Program-made: the position numbers and the translations under genes | The notes under the pieces: model-generated | Databases searched by the model: none | Seen by the model: only the letters and a program-made list of their open reading frames with translations | Told to the model about the DNA's origin: nothing | Shown here: one piece after another, positions 16,744 to 26,026 of the stretch | Numbering within the stretch: the first letter of the stretch is position 1 | How the letters are laid out: each line of letters starts with the position of its first letter | Assembly: GCA_965198285.1 (NCBI GenBank) | Contig: OZ240251.1 | Location: 2,542,001-2,606,000, forward strand | From: UBA11872 sp965198285 | Lineage (GTDB): Bacteria > Chloroflexota > UBA11872 | Direction: 5' to 3' | DNA: 64,000 nucleotides

Positions 16744-18800
16744 TGCGGCCTCGTGTCTGCGGGCTGTCCATACCGCGGCAGCCAGTAGGTGCGGTAGCGC
16801 TCGTCGCAATCCTGCGAGCAAAACCCGTGGCCGTCGCCGGCCCGCCACATGTCGCGTGGGATGACCTGGCCGCAAAGCTCGCAATTGGTTACGTCGGTCT
16901 GCCACCAGTCGCCGGCCAGGTGCTCCCAGCGACCGCCGGCCGGAGGTCGCGCCTGCGACTTAACCGGCGTGCGCTTGCGCGCGGGCTGCTGCTGAACGCG
17001 GTCGTCGGTTCGACCCTGACGGAGTGCATGCGTGCCCGGTTGATCGATGACGTAGCGGCCATCCACCTCGTGTATAGCCGCGCGGTAGACCTCGCGTGCC
17101 GCGGCAATGGAAACGAAGTCCTCGGCTACGTCCCGCAGCACCTGCTCCGGCTCGCGCAGTTCCGGCGCGCCATACCCGCCACCGCCGGGACTACCGATCA
17201 TCACCTGGTCGCCGTCACGAAGCTCGATGTTCGCGACGCGCGAGTTGCTGGTGGTCCCGAATGCCTCGCCGAAAGTCTGAAAGGTGGGCGATCCAGCCCG
17301 CCGCACCAGGAGCCGGGACGGATCGCCCGAGTGGCCTCCGTACAGCCCCCAGGGACGCGACACCATGCGGTCGAAGAGCGCCGAGACGGTGATCGCGGGG
17401 GCACGGACCTCCAGGATGCGGTCCGATCCCAGGCCGCCGCGCTGTGCGCCGGCCCCGCCGGAGTCGGTGCGCAGCCGGTAGGCGCGCGCCATGAACGGAT
17501 ATCGTGTTTCAAAGATCTCCACCGGTGTGGCAGGGCAATTACCGTTGGGGACGACTTGGTGGCTGTTGCCGTCGGCTGCGGCCCGACCGCCCCAGCCTAC
17601 CCCGTCGAAGTGATAGTGCACGTAGTACTGCCCCGTGTCTGGGTGAGTCCCGCCAAACAGAAAGTTGCACGACGTACCGCCGGTTGCGGCCGACACACGG
17701 TCTGGAACCGCCTGCGCCAACGCCCCCATCACAATTCCCCAGATCCGCGGATGCGTCTCGGTATTGCCGCCCACCGAGGCGCCAGGATGAACCACGTTCA
17801 CGATCGATCCGGGACGCGCAATCACGCTGATCGGCCGGTAGGCCCCGTCGTTGTGCGGCACGTCGTTGTCCGCGAAGTGAAAGATTGCGTTGTAAACACC
17901 CGACGCCGTGACCCCGTAGGTGCAGTTGAGAACGTGAGGGGCCTGCGGGTCGCTCTCGGTAAAGTCCGCCACGATCTCGCCGTCTTCCACGATCAGCCGC
18001 AGCCGGATCCAGTCGCGCACCGGCGGGTCGCGCGCGTCTTCCATGTGGTCGGCGAATTCGTACTCGCCGTCCGGGATCGAGCGAATCTCGTTACGCATCC
18101 AGCGCTCGGCGTGATCCATCAGCGCCCCACTGACCTCACGCACGGTCTCCAGGCCAAAGGAATCCAGCAACTCATGGCAACGCCGCTCGGCAACCGTCAA
18201 CGAGGCGATCATCGCGTGCAGGTCGCCCCACGAGTACCGCGGCGCACGGTGGTTCGACATGATCACGCGCCAGACGTCGTGGTTGTACTCGCCCTCCCGC
18301 ATCAGCCAGACCGGCGGGAGGCGCAGGCCCTCTTGGTAAACCTCGGTCGCGGTCGCGGCGAATCCACCAACGGCCATGCCGCCGATCTCCACCAGGTGCG
18401 CGATGTTGGAGACGTAGCCGAACAGCTCACCGCCGTAATACACAGGCTTGATGACTACGTGCTCCGGCATGTGCACGCCCCCGCGGTAGGGGTCGTTGTG
18501 GACGATCACGTCGCCTGGCTTCATGGCGTCCTCGCCCAGTTCGGCGATCAGCCACTTCACGACGAAACGGATCGCCCCGACCTGAGCCGGACAGAACTCC
18601 GTTTGGGCCAGCATGCGCCCTTCGCGATCGAAGAGGACGCACGAGAAGTCACGGCTCTCGCTGAAAATGGGGGAGTACGCCGTGCGCATCATGGTGGTGC
18701 CCATCTCGCGGCACACGCCCACCAGCCGGTTGTAGAGCACCGTCTGCGTAACCAGATCGCGCGCCGGGTCGGTGCCCATCGCAACCGAATGCTCGCTCAT
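16740..18800 (-). CDS. hyuB: Hydantoinase B/5-oxoprolinase beta family protein with C-terminal zinc-ribbon-like tail
   Basis: 686 residues from ATG 18800 (ATGA overlap with hyuA; a GTG two codons upstream is less likely). The HyuB domain fills roughly residues 10-570 (GDVIVHNDPYRGGVHMPEH, VNVVHPGASVGGNTETHPR and GSPGGGGYGAPELR, in pieces). With HyuA it would catalyse ATP-dependent opening of a cyclic imide or lactam, or carboxylation as in acetone/acetophenone carboxylases. After a Pro/Arg linker the last 50 residues carry Cys640-x2-Cys643 and Cys661-x3-Cys665, a likely zinc site not part of a standard HyuB. Confidence 0.88.
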   Translation of the reverse strand: MSEHSVAMGTDPARDLVTQTVLYNRLVGVCREMGTTMMRTAYSPIFSESRDFSCVLFDREGRMLAQTEFCPAQVGAIRFVVKWLIAELGEDAMKPGDVIVHNDPYRGGVHMPEHVVIKPVYYGGELFGYVSNIAHLVEIGGMAVGGFAATATEVYQEGLRLPPVWLMREGEYNHDVWRVIMSNHRAPRYSWGDLHAMIASLTVAERRCHELLDSFGLETVREVSGALMDHAERWMRNEIRSIPDGEYEFADHMEDARDPPVRDWIRLRLIVEDGEIVADFTESDPQAPHVLNCTYGVTASGVYNAIFHFADNDVPHNDGAYRPISVIARPGSIVNVVHPGASVGGNTETHPRIWGIVMGALAQAVPDRVSAATGGTSCNFLFGGTHPDTGQYYVHYHFDGVGWGGRAAADGNSHQVVPNGNCPATPVEIFETRYPFMARAYRLRTDSGGAGAQRGGLGSDRILEVRAPAITVSALFDRMVSRPWGLYGGHSGDPSRLLVRRAGSPTFQTFGEAFGTTSNSRVANIELRDGDQVMIGSPGGGGYGAPELREPEQVLRDVAEDFVSIAAAREVYRAAIHEVDGRYVIDQPGTHALRQGRTDDRVQQQPARKRTPVKSQARPPAGGRWEHLAGDWWQTDVTNCELCGQVIPRDMWRAGDGHGFCSQDCDERYRTYWLPRYGQPADTRPQ

Positions 18801-20848
18801 GCCCACACCAGGCTCGCCAGCCCGCGCTCGCCAACGGCCAAAGTCTGACCCGGATGCACGAGCGTCGTGGAATCCAGCTCTTCAATGACCGCTGGACCCG
18901 TGATGACGTCGCTTGGCGAGAGGTCGCTCCGCTCGAAGATCGGACAGTCGACAGGCTCGCGCGGATCGAAGTACACACGCCGACGTGTGCGCGGCTCGGC
19001 CGGTGCCCGCCGTGGAAGCCTCGACAGGCGGGGTTTCGACGCCTCGCCCACCGCGCTCACGTTCAACTGCACGATCTCAATGACCTCGTTGGCGATTCGA
19101 TAGCCGTACTCCGCCTCGTAATGCCGCTCGAAGCCGTCAATGAGCTGTTGCCAGGCAGCTTGCGTGAGTGGGCCGTCGGGAATCGGGATCTCGTCTTCGT
19201 AATTCTGCCCCAGGTAGCGCATGTTGGCCGACCGGCGGATCGCCGGCTCGCCGGTGAACCCTTCGCTGCCGAGGTCCTCCACCGCTTCCCGCACCAGCGC
19301 CCGCAGACGAGCGTCGAGGTCTGCCAGATCGGGGTCATCGGACCGAACCAGATGCGTCCAGGTCTTGTCAACGCGGATGTCGGCCAGGAGCGTCCCAAAG
19401 GCCGAACAGAGACCCGGGTGCGGCGGGATCAGCGTGGCGCGCGTCCCAATCACGCGCGCGATCGCGGCCGCGTGTAAAGGACCCGCGCCGCCGAAGGCCA
19501 CCAGGCTGAACTCGCGCGGATCCAGCCCGCGCTGAACCGTCAGCAGCCGCATAGCCTCGGCAATATTCTCTACTGCGATTTCGACAACGGCGTGCGCCGT
19601 GTCGATCGGCGAGAGTCCGACTTCCCCCGACACGCGCTCAATCGCCTTGTGGGCCAGACCGGCATCCAGCGGCAGATCACCCCCGAGAAAGTTGGACGGA
19701 TTCAAGCGGCCTAAGACCACGTTGGCGTCCGTGACCGTCGCCTCCACGCCACCCTGGGCATAGCAGGCCGGACCAGGAACGGCACCGGCGCTATGCGGCC
19801 CCACTTGCAGCAGACCGCCCTTGTTGACCCAGGCAATCGAGCCGCCGCCGGCGCCCATCGTGGTCATCTCGATGAACGGCGCGGCCACCGGCAATCCGAA
19901 CTCGATCTCCCACGCCGTGGTGTAGCCCACGCGCCCGTCGGCCACCACGCCGACGTCGGTGCTGGTCCCGCCCATGTCGAACGTAATGACATTCGACTGA
20001 CCGGCCTCCGCGCCAAACGCCTGTCCGGCAATGATTCCGCCGGAGAGGCCGGACAGCACGGTCTGGACCGGGCGCTCGCCCACGCGCTCGGCCAGCATTT
20101 GTCCGCCATTGGATTTCATAACCGACCAGGATCGCGCGAATCCGCGCTCGCGCAGACCCTCATCGAGCGAACCGATGAACTGGCTCAACAGCGGCTTGAC
20201 CGCCGCATCGGCGATTGTCGTGCTGGCGCGTTCGTATTCGCGCCAGATTGGCGCCACCTCGTGCGAGGCCGAGATCGGGATTCCCGGAAACGCCTCCATC
20301 AGCGCTTCTCGCACGCTCGCCTCATGGTCGGGGCGCACGTACGAGAAGAGGAAGTTGAGCGCGAACGCGACATCCGCCGACTCGACATCTATATCGGCGA
20401 GCCGCGTGCGGACAGCATCGACCAGGTGCTCGAGGCCCTGGTCTGACAGCGAGGTCACCGTCTGGCCCCGATAATCGATTCTCTCGCGGACCCCCAGGCA
20501 GTCGCGCCGAGCCACTAGGGGCAACGGACGTTCCCAATCAAGGTCGTAGTGAAACTTGCGATCCACCCGCTGAAGGAAGGGCACGTCCTCGAAGCCCTCA
20601 GTCGTTATGTAAAGGACACGCGCACCGCGCCGTTGCAGCAACGCGTTAGCGGCCACGGTGGTTCCGAGCACCAGGTAGGTGGCCTGTGCCGGGTCGACCC
20701 CCGCTTGCTCCAGCGCCGCCAGGATCGCCCGACTCGGTTCGTCAGGCGTCGAGGGCAGCTTGACGACGTTGACCTGCCCGGTCGCCTCGTCCATCACGAC
20801 CAAGTCCGTGAACGTTCCGCCCGTATCGATCCCAATCCGTAGACCCAA
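18797..20848 (-). CDS. hyuA: Hydantoinase A/5-oxoprolinase alpha family protein
   Basis: 683 residues, TTG start at 20848 with AAGGA nine bases upstream. The N-terminal ATP-binding motif GIDTGGTFTDLVV, the second domain's FDMGGTSTDVGVV (about residues 290-302) and AFGGAGPLHAAAIARV are characteristic of HyuA. This is the ATP-using subunit that phosphorylates the substrate for the HyuB partner. It is the first gene of a six-gene, translationally coupled minus-strand operon (hyuA-hyuB-dppD-dppF-propeller-glycosidase). Confidence 0.9.
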   Translation of the reverse strand: MGLRIGIDTGGTFTDLVVMDEATGQVNVVKLPSTPDEPSRAILAALEQAGVDPAQATYLVLGTTVAANALLQRRGARVLYITTEGFEDVPFLQRVDRKFHYDLDWERPLPLVARRDCLGVRERIDYRGQTVTSLSDQGLEHLVDAVRTRLADIDVESADVAFALNFLFSYVRPDHEASVREALMEAFPGIPISASHEVAPIWREYERASTTIADAAVKPLLSQFIGSLDEGLRERGFARSWSVMKSNGGQMLAERVGERPVQTVLSGLSGGIIAGQAFGAEAGQSNVITFDMGGTSTDVGVVADGRVGYTTAWEIEFGLPVAAPFIEMTTMGAGGGSIAWVNKGGLLQVGPHSAGAVPGPACYAQGGVEATVTDANVVLGRLNPSNFLGGDLPLDAGLAHKAIERVSGEVGLSPIDTAHAVVEIAVENIAEAMRLLTVQRGLDPREFSLVAFGGAGPLHAAAIARVIGTRATLIPPHPGLCSAFGTLLADIRVDKTWTHLVRSDDPDLADLDARLRALVREAVEDLGSEGFTGEPAIRRSANMRYLGQNYEDEIPIPDGPLTQAAWQQLIDGFERHYEAEYGYRIANEVIEIVQLNVSAVGEASKPRLSRLPRRAPAEPRTRRRVYFDPREPVDCPIFERSDLSPSDVITGPAVIEELDSTTLVHPGQTLAVGERGLASLVWA

Positions 20849-20972
20849 GCGACGCTGTCCTTAGCGAGGTGCGCGCGGCGGCTGGTCTGCTCGGACTTCA
20901 GCCCGCCGCGCGTCTACAACAACGTGCCGCGCCCCAGCTTCGGCAGGACCGTCGGGGATAGCGCGGCGGGGC

Positions 20973-21002
20973 AACCTATCGACTGAGGCCCCGCAGCGTC
21001 AA
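20973..21002 (-). promoter_or_regulatory. Possible promoter of the hydantoinase/ABC operon
   Basis: On the minus strand TTGACG is followed after 18 bases by TAGGTT, about 125 bases before the hyuA start. The -35 match is good, the -10 match is moderate. Nothing else is recognised in the 246-base divergent gap. Confidence 0.3.
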
Positions 21003-21094
21003 CCGGTCCGCCGCTCGGATAACCAAGCGAGAGGCGCGTAGCATACGCGGCAAACCGCTCCACTACGGTGCAGCAACGAAGCAGCGACACACGG

Positions 21095-22245
21095 ATGCCA
21101 CCCGTCCCCCTATCCGCGCCGCGGTCATCGGTCCCGGAACCATCGGACGCATCCACATCGACGCGCTCCGCCGCAACGGCGTGGAGGTCGTCAGCGTTGT
21201 GGCCTCAACGCCCGGGCGCGCCCAGGCAGCGGCCGCCAATCTGCGAATACCGCACGCCGACGCCAGTCTCGCAGCGGCACTCGACCGCGCCATTGACGCC
21301 GTGCACATCTGCGCGCCCAATGCCTTTCACCGCGAGCTAGTGCTCGAAGCCTTGGAGCACAAGGTCCACGTCGTCTGCGAAAAGCCCCTGGGAATCACCG
21401 TTGCTGAGGCGGCGGAGCTTGAGGCTGCCGCCCGCGCGGCCGGCGTCGTGCACGCCGTCTGCTTCAACAACCGCTTCTACCCGCTGGTACAGGAAATCGC
21501 CGCGCGCCGGCGCGAAGGCCTGCTCGGCCGCGCGTTTCTCGTCCGGGCCTCCATCGCCGACGACACCCTCTGGCACCGCGGGGATTGGGACTGGCGCCTG
21601 GATCCAGCAATTGGCGGCCCCACCGTTGTGACGTCCACCACGGGCAGCCACCTGCTCGACCTGGTGATGTTCCTGCTAGGCGCGCGCCCCACCGCCTTGT
21701 GCGCGTCGTTCGGCACGGCCTATTCCCACCGTCAACGTCTGGACTCGCAAGCTCCCCAGCCGGTGGTTGCAACGGGATCCGCTGGCGACGACCTGGCAGG
21801 ACTCTTAGTTCGGTTTTCCGACGGAACCCAAGCCGTAGTGTCGCTCTCCCACGTGGCGGCTGGCCATCCCTACCGCGTGCGGGTTGAAATCGACGCCGAG
21901 CTGGCCGGTGTCAGCTGGGACTCGGAAACGCCCAACGAGCTCTGGATCGGTCACCGCGACGAACCCAATGAGTTGCTCGTCACCGACGCTCGCCACATGC
22001 GGCCCGACGCCCGGCGCTTCGTCGAACGTGCCGGCGCCTATCGTGAAGGATTCGACGAGACCTTCAGGCTCCTTTTCCGCGAGGTCTACTTCAACGTCGC
22101 GTCCGCCAACAAAGGCCAGGCCGCCTCCTATCCCACCTTCACCGACGGCCACCGCCAGCTGGTCGTCCACGAAGCGATCCGCACCAGCGCGGCCGAACGC
22201 CGCTGGGTGGACCTCGACTGGTCCGGCTTCGACCGCGTCGCTTAG
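21095..22245 (+). CDS. Gfo/Idh/MocA family oxidoreductase, apparently frameshifted near the start
   Basis: About 380 residues if the frame is repaired. The nucleotide-binding strand AAVIGPGTIGRIHIDALRR is encoded at 21115-21180, but no ATG, GTG or TTG exists in that frame between a stop at 20959 and a GTG at 21181. An ATG at 21095 lies in another frame; one additional C in the CCCCC run at 21106-21110 would give MPPVPPIRAAVIGPGT. Downstream, the EK motif (HVVCEKPLGIT) and the C-terminal domain are intact. Translation from 21181 alone (354 residues) would lack the first half of the Rossmann motif. It converges on the amidohydrolase with a 4-base overlap. Confidence 0.8.
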
Positions 22246-23430
22246 CGCCGGTCAGCCCCCACGTCGGACCGCACCACCTGCCCCTTCCGCATAACGAACT
22301 CCACCCGCTGCAGCACCGACAGATCGCGTCGTGGGTCGCCTCGAACTGCGATCAAATCGGCGAACTTGCCAGCCTCCAGAGTCCCGACGTGTTCATCCAC
22401 CCCCAGCATCCGTGCCGCCTCCCGAGTAGCCGCCGCCAGCGCCGCATCAGGCGTCAGCACCCGGCCCATCAGCTCCACCTCCAACGCATTGCCGGCGCCG
22501 TGCCGCGTAAAAGCGTCCCCAACCGAATCGGTCCCTGCCGCGTATCGAATCCCGGCCGCGACACCTCGTCGCAGGGTGTCCATCTGCTCCCGCGCTGTCG
22601 CCTGAGCGTCGGCCGTTGGCCGCACGTAGCGCGTTCGCAGTGTGGGAACGATCCATGCGCTGCTCCCTGCCACCAGGTCGCAAACCTCGTCGCTCAACCC
22701 ATACCCGTGCTCGATCGTGTCCACGCCACCCACCACGCATCGTCGCACCGCCTCCGAGCCGATGGCGTGCGCCGCAACCGGCAGCCCTAGCGCGTGCGCC
22801 GTATCGCAGACCGCACGAATCTCCTCCACGGTCAACGTCGGAATATCGCCAAAGCCCTCCGCCCCCAGCCCGGTCGATGCGCCGATCTTGACGACGTCCA
22901 CACCCTCGTCATGCAGGCGCCGTACCTCCTCCCTCGCCGACGCACTACCGCGCACAACCCGCGCCTCCCACCACGACGGCTGCGGAATCAACCAGGGCCC
23001 GCGTGCCCCCGTAAGTCCCACATGGGCGGCCAGAATGCGGGGCGTTGTCGGCGGATTGGCGCCACTGGCGTCGCGCAGCGACGGCGTGATCGGGGAGCCG
23101 AGGTCGCGTACCGTCGTAAATCCCGCGTGTAGCAAGTCCCTCGCCTGCTCCGTGGCGCGCGCTCGGCGAGTCTGAAAGTCCGCAGGCGTCGCTTCGCCAG
23201 GAGCCAGCCCCCCACAGGTGCATGTGGGCGTCGATCAACCCTGGCAACACCCAGAATTCACGTAAGTCGATGACCTGCGCGTCATGGCCGCTCGGAAGTG
23301 CGGCCGCCGGGCCACAGAATGCAATGCGCTGTCCCGAAATCCGGATGGCCGCGTCGGCCAGCGGCGCGGCGCCCGCGCCGTCCAGCACGTGACCAGCCTG
23401 CACGACGATGTTTGGACTAGCGGCAGCCAT
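22242..23430 (-). pseudogene. Imidazolonepropionase-like metal-dependent amidohydrolase, frameshifted
   Basis: The N-terminal half starts at ATG 23430 (MAAASPNIVVQAGHVLDG) and reaches the metal-binding DAHMHLWG. The rest (LAPGEATPADFQTRRA, LLHAGFTTVRD, VVKIGASTGLG, PVAAHAIGSEAVRRC, IEHGYGL, AAGTDSVGD and the C-terminal LEAGKFADLIAVRGDP) is in another frame. The frames meet at a run of six C (plus strand 23208-23213); five would restore one protein of about 395 residues. The conserved His and Asp residues otherwise look intact, so the break is recent or a sequence error. The intact enzyme would hydrolyse a cyclic amide or dipeptide. Confidence 0.85.
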
Positions 23431-23567
23431 GCGTCTCAGGTTCGCCACGGGAAAGCGGGATGGGATGAGCCGCCGCAATTCTCGACCCACCTCATATTGA
23501 TACCCTTCCGGCTCTGGCGAACCACCCCCCTGCATTCCCGCAGGCGCGCACAGAAACGAGCGGCACC

Positions 23568-25073
23568 GTGGCGCGGATCGACTGCCTTTCCATGATCCTG
23601 GACGAGGACATTGCCGAGCGCGACAACTTCGGCTGGCGCGTCGAACCCGCCACGCCCGACCCGGCCAATCCCCTCATCGAACCCCGCATGCCCTGGGATC
23701 AGGGCGCGGTCTTCGCCCACGGCACCTTCATGAAAGACCCATTGGATGGTCTCTGGAAAGGCTGGCACGTCTGCACCCCGCTGGAGGGCCGAAACTTCGA
23801 AGCCTACCGGCGCCTCGTTTATTCCGTGTCCGAGGACGGCGTCAACTGGACACGCCCCGCACTTGATCTCAACTCGTACCCGGGGCACCCCAAGACAAAC
23901 ATCATCTTCGACTTCGACTCCGGCGGCTCCTCGCAGTACGCCTCGGTGCTGGTTCACCCCGACGCCGAACCCGACCGCCGCTACGAAATGTTCATCATTC
24001 GAGCCCCCTCCCGCCGTCCTCAGGACGAGGGCTCCGGTTGGATCCCCGGCCTCCCGCGTGAATCCGGCGCCGATTCGCACCCCTACGCAACCTACCGTTA
24101 CGTCTCACCCGATGGCATTCACTGGACGGCTATCGAGGGCCCGCTGCTTCGAATCATGGCCGTCGGCGACCGCCTCGTCATGCCCTACACCACCCCGATG
24201 GGCGGTGCCGACCAAGCCTCGTATTACCTGCTCGAGGACGGGACCTACGAACTGATGCAGAAAGTCGGGACCGAGATGCATCCCGGCGGCTACGTCCCGT
24301 ACGACTGCTTCTTCCCCTACGGTCGACGGGTGTTGGCCCGCCGCACCAGTCCCGACGGATCCAACTGGTCGCCCATCGAGGTCATTCTCGAGCCCGACTG
24401 GAAAGACCCGCACGATCAGCAGTTCATGGAACTGATGCCCCACAGGGTTCGAGATGGGTACATCGGCCTGCTCTGTTGCTACAACGTCCGCGAGCAGACC
24501 ATCGACTGGCAGTTTGCCGGCAGCCAGGACCGTCGCATTTGGGAGCGTCCCTCCCGACGGCCCACCCTGCCCAACGCGCCCCTGGGCGACTACGGCGGCG
24601 GCATGCTCTGGCCCACGCACCAGTTCATCGAGGACGGCGACCGCCTCTATATGTATTACAGCGGGCTGGAAGGTGTGCATGGCGACGTGTACAGCATCGA
24701 GCCGTCGCTGAAGACCTTTTACGGGGCGATCTGCCGCGCCAGCTGGGAGAAGGACCGGTACTGGGCCGCCGTATCAGCCACCGGTGGCCCTGAGGCCGCC
24801 GTCTTAACGACCCACGTCCTGCCAGTCGGAGGCAAGCGCCTGATGCTCAACGCCGCCACATCCACCGTCAAGGAAGGCGAACTGACTGCCGAACTCGTGG
24901 ACGCATCGGGCCGCGTCATCGAAGGCTTCGGCAACAGCGACTATCAACCGTGGCACGGCGACTCGAAGTCGCAACCAGTGCGCTGGTCCGGCGGCGACGT
25001 CTGTCCGGTCGACATGGCGGCCGTACGGTTCAGCGTCCAGCGCTCGCGCCTCTACGGATTCGCTTTCGAGTGA
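23568..25073 (+). CDS. GH43/GH32-like five-bladed propeller protein
   Basis: 501 residues. Repeated blade phrases (YSVSEDGVNWTRP, YRYVSPDGIHWTAI, ARRTSPDGSNWSPI, LYMYYSGLEG) match the glycosidase-clan propellers whose blades read S-x-D-G-x-x-W. GTG 23568 is chosen over ATG 23592 because the extra residues align with the N terminus of the paralogue at 60190 (both then reach a LxDxD/LIDDH segment and a MPW motif). No signal peptide. Probably acts on an oligosaccharide, but catalytic acids are not assigned. The stop overlaps the deacetylase GTG. Confidence 0.65.
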   Translation: MARIDCLSMILDEDIAERDNFGWRVEPATPDPANPLIEPRMPWDQGAVFAHGTFMKDPLDGLWKGWHVCTPLEGRNFEAYRRLVYSVSEDGVNWTRPALDLNSYPGHPKTNIIFDFDSGGSSQYASVLVHPDAEPDRRYEMFIIRAPSRRPQDEGSGWIPGLPRESGADSHPYATYRYVSPDGIHWTAIEGPLLRIMAVGDRLVMPYTTPMGGADQASYYLLEDGTYELMQKVGTEMHPGGYVPYDCFFPYGRRVLARRTSPDGSNWSPIEVILEPDWKDPHDQQFMELMPHRVRDGYIGLLCCYNVREQTIDWQFAGSQDRRIWERPSRRPTLPNAPLGDYGGGMLWPTHQFIEDGDRLYMYYSGLEGVHGDVYSIEPSLKTFYGAICRASWEKDRYWAAVSATGGPEAAVLTTHVLPVGGKRLMLNAATSTVKEGELTAELVDASGRVIEGFGNSDYQPWHGDSKSQPVRWSGGDVCPVDMAAVRFSVQRSRLYGFAFE

Positions 25074-26026
25074 GCGTCCGCGTCGCGCTGCCGGAAGGAG
25101 TTCGCTGCGCGGTCGCTCTTAGCTACGACCTGGAAATGTGCGCCGGCTACTCGCCGACGCTGGTAAACCACGGTCGCATCATGCCGCCGCTCCGCGACTA
25201 CACCCTCGATCTCTGCGCCACGGCGGAAGCCTTCGATGTCAGCCTGCAGTTCTTCTACGTCGGCAACGGGCTCGAAGACGCGGACATCGACTACCTGCTC
25301 GAAATCTTGCGACGCGGCCATCTCATCGACAACCACACCTACAACCACGTGCATCTGTCCATGGCCGACACCGACCTGCTGCGCCAGGAGTTAGAGCTGA
25401 CCAACCGCAGGCTTCGCGAGCGCCTAGGCGTCGAGTCCATTGTGCTCCGCGGACCAGGCGGCCTTCCCGGCGGTCTCAACATGCTGTATCCCAACCAGCA
25501 AGCCGTCCTGGAGAGCGGGTTCCGTTGGGTCAGTAGCCACATGGACAGCACCATGGGCCTCTATGGCGAGACTCATGACGCGGCAGCGCCGGGCCGACTT
25601 CAGGCCTACGCCTACCCCAACGGCCTGATCGAGCTACCCATCCAAGGCTGGATGGACCGAATCTTCTTCGACTTCCACCGCTGCCGCGACCTCGACGCCC
25701 AGGACGCTTGGCGGCGTCGCGAAGGCCACCAGCCGATCCCCAACGACTGGACCTGCCCCTGGACGAACTCCACGGACTTGGACGATTGGACCGCCTACAA
25801 CCTTGCCGCACTCGACTACGCCTACGAGCACGCGTTGCTTTGGACCCCCGTCTGGCATCCGTACACCCATTACCTGCACGACCCCGAAAACCGTGCCCTA
25901 CGCGCGCTGCTTCAGCAAGCGCGGGCCAAGTCCGAACCCGTTCTCGTCTGTACCGTCCGCGACGCCGTCAGCTTCCTGGAGACTGAGCGGCCTAGCGCGC
26001 TGCCGGCCGACGGCTTGCTCGACTAG
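25070..26026 (+). CDS. Polysaccharide deacetylase family protein (NodB-like)
   Basis: 318 residues from a GTG in a GTGA overlap with the propeller gene; a longer upstream extension inside that gene is rejected. NodB-type motifs are visible: ALSYDLE (motif 1 Asp) near residue 20, DNHTYNHVHLS (motif 2 His-x4-His) near residue 90, RGPGG (motif 3) near 128 and a late WHPYTHYL. The family removes N- or O-acyl groups or hydrolyses linear amides. Coupling to the propeller protein suggests joint processing of a modified glycan or amide. Confidence 0.85.
   Translation: MSVRVALPEGVRCAVALSYDLEMCAGYSPTLVNHGRIMPPLRDYTLDLCATAEAFDVSLQFFYVGNGLEDADIDYLLEILRRGHLIDNHTYNHVHLSMADTDLLRQELELTNRRLRERLGVESIVLRGPGGLPGGLNMLYPNQQAVLESGFRWVSSHMDSTMGLYGETHDAAAPGRLQAYAYPNGLIELPIQGWMDRIFFDFHRCRDLDAQDAWRRREGHQPIPNDWTCPWTNSTDLDDWTAYNLAALDYAYEHALLWTPVWHPYTHYLHDPENRALRALLQQARAKSEPVLVCTVRDAVSFLETERPSALPADGLLD

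Noticed and set aside
18800..18806. GTG at 18806 as the hyuB start
   Set aside because: ATG 18800 gives the ATGA overlap seen at most junctions of this operon.
16743..18848. A 701-codon open frame on the plus strand opposite hyuB
   Set aside because: It is antisense to a gene with clear domain motifs and overlaps; its Arg/Val/His-rich composition is typical of a high-GC shadow frame.
20849..21094. A small gene or RNA in the divergent gap before the second Gfo/Idh gene
   Set aside because: No motif, lipobox, tRNA or riboswitch-like structure could be read; only a weak promoter candidate.
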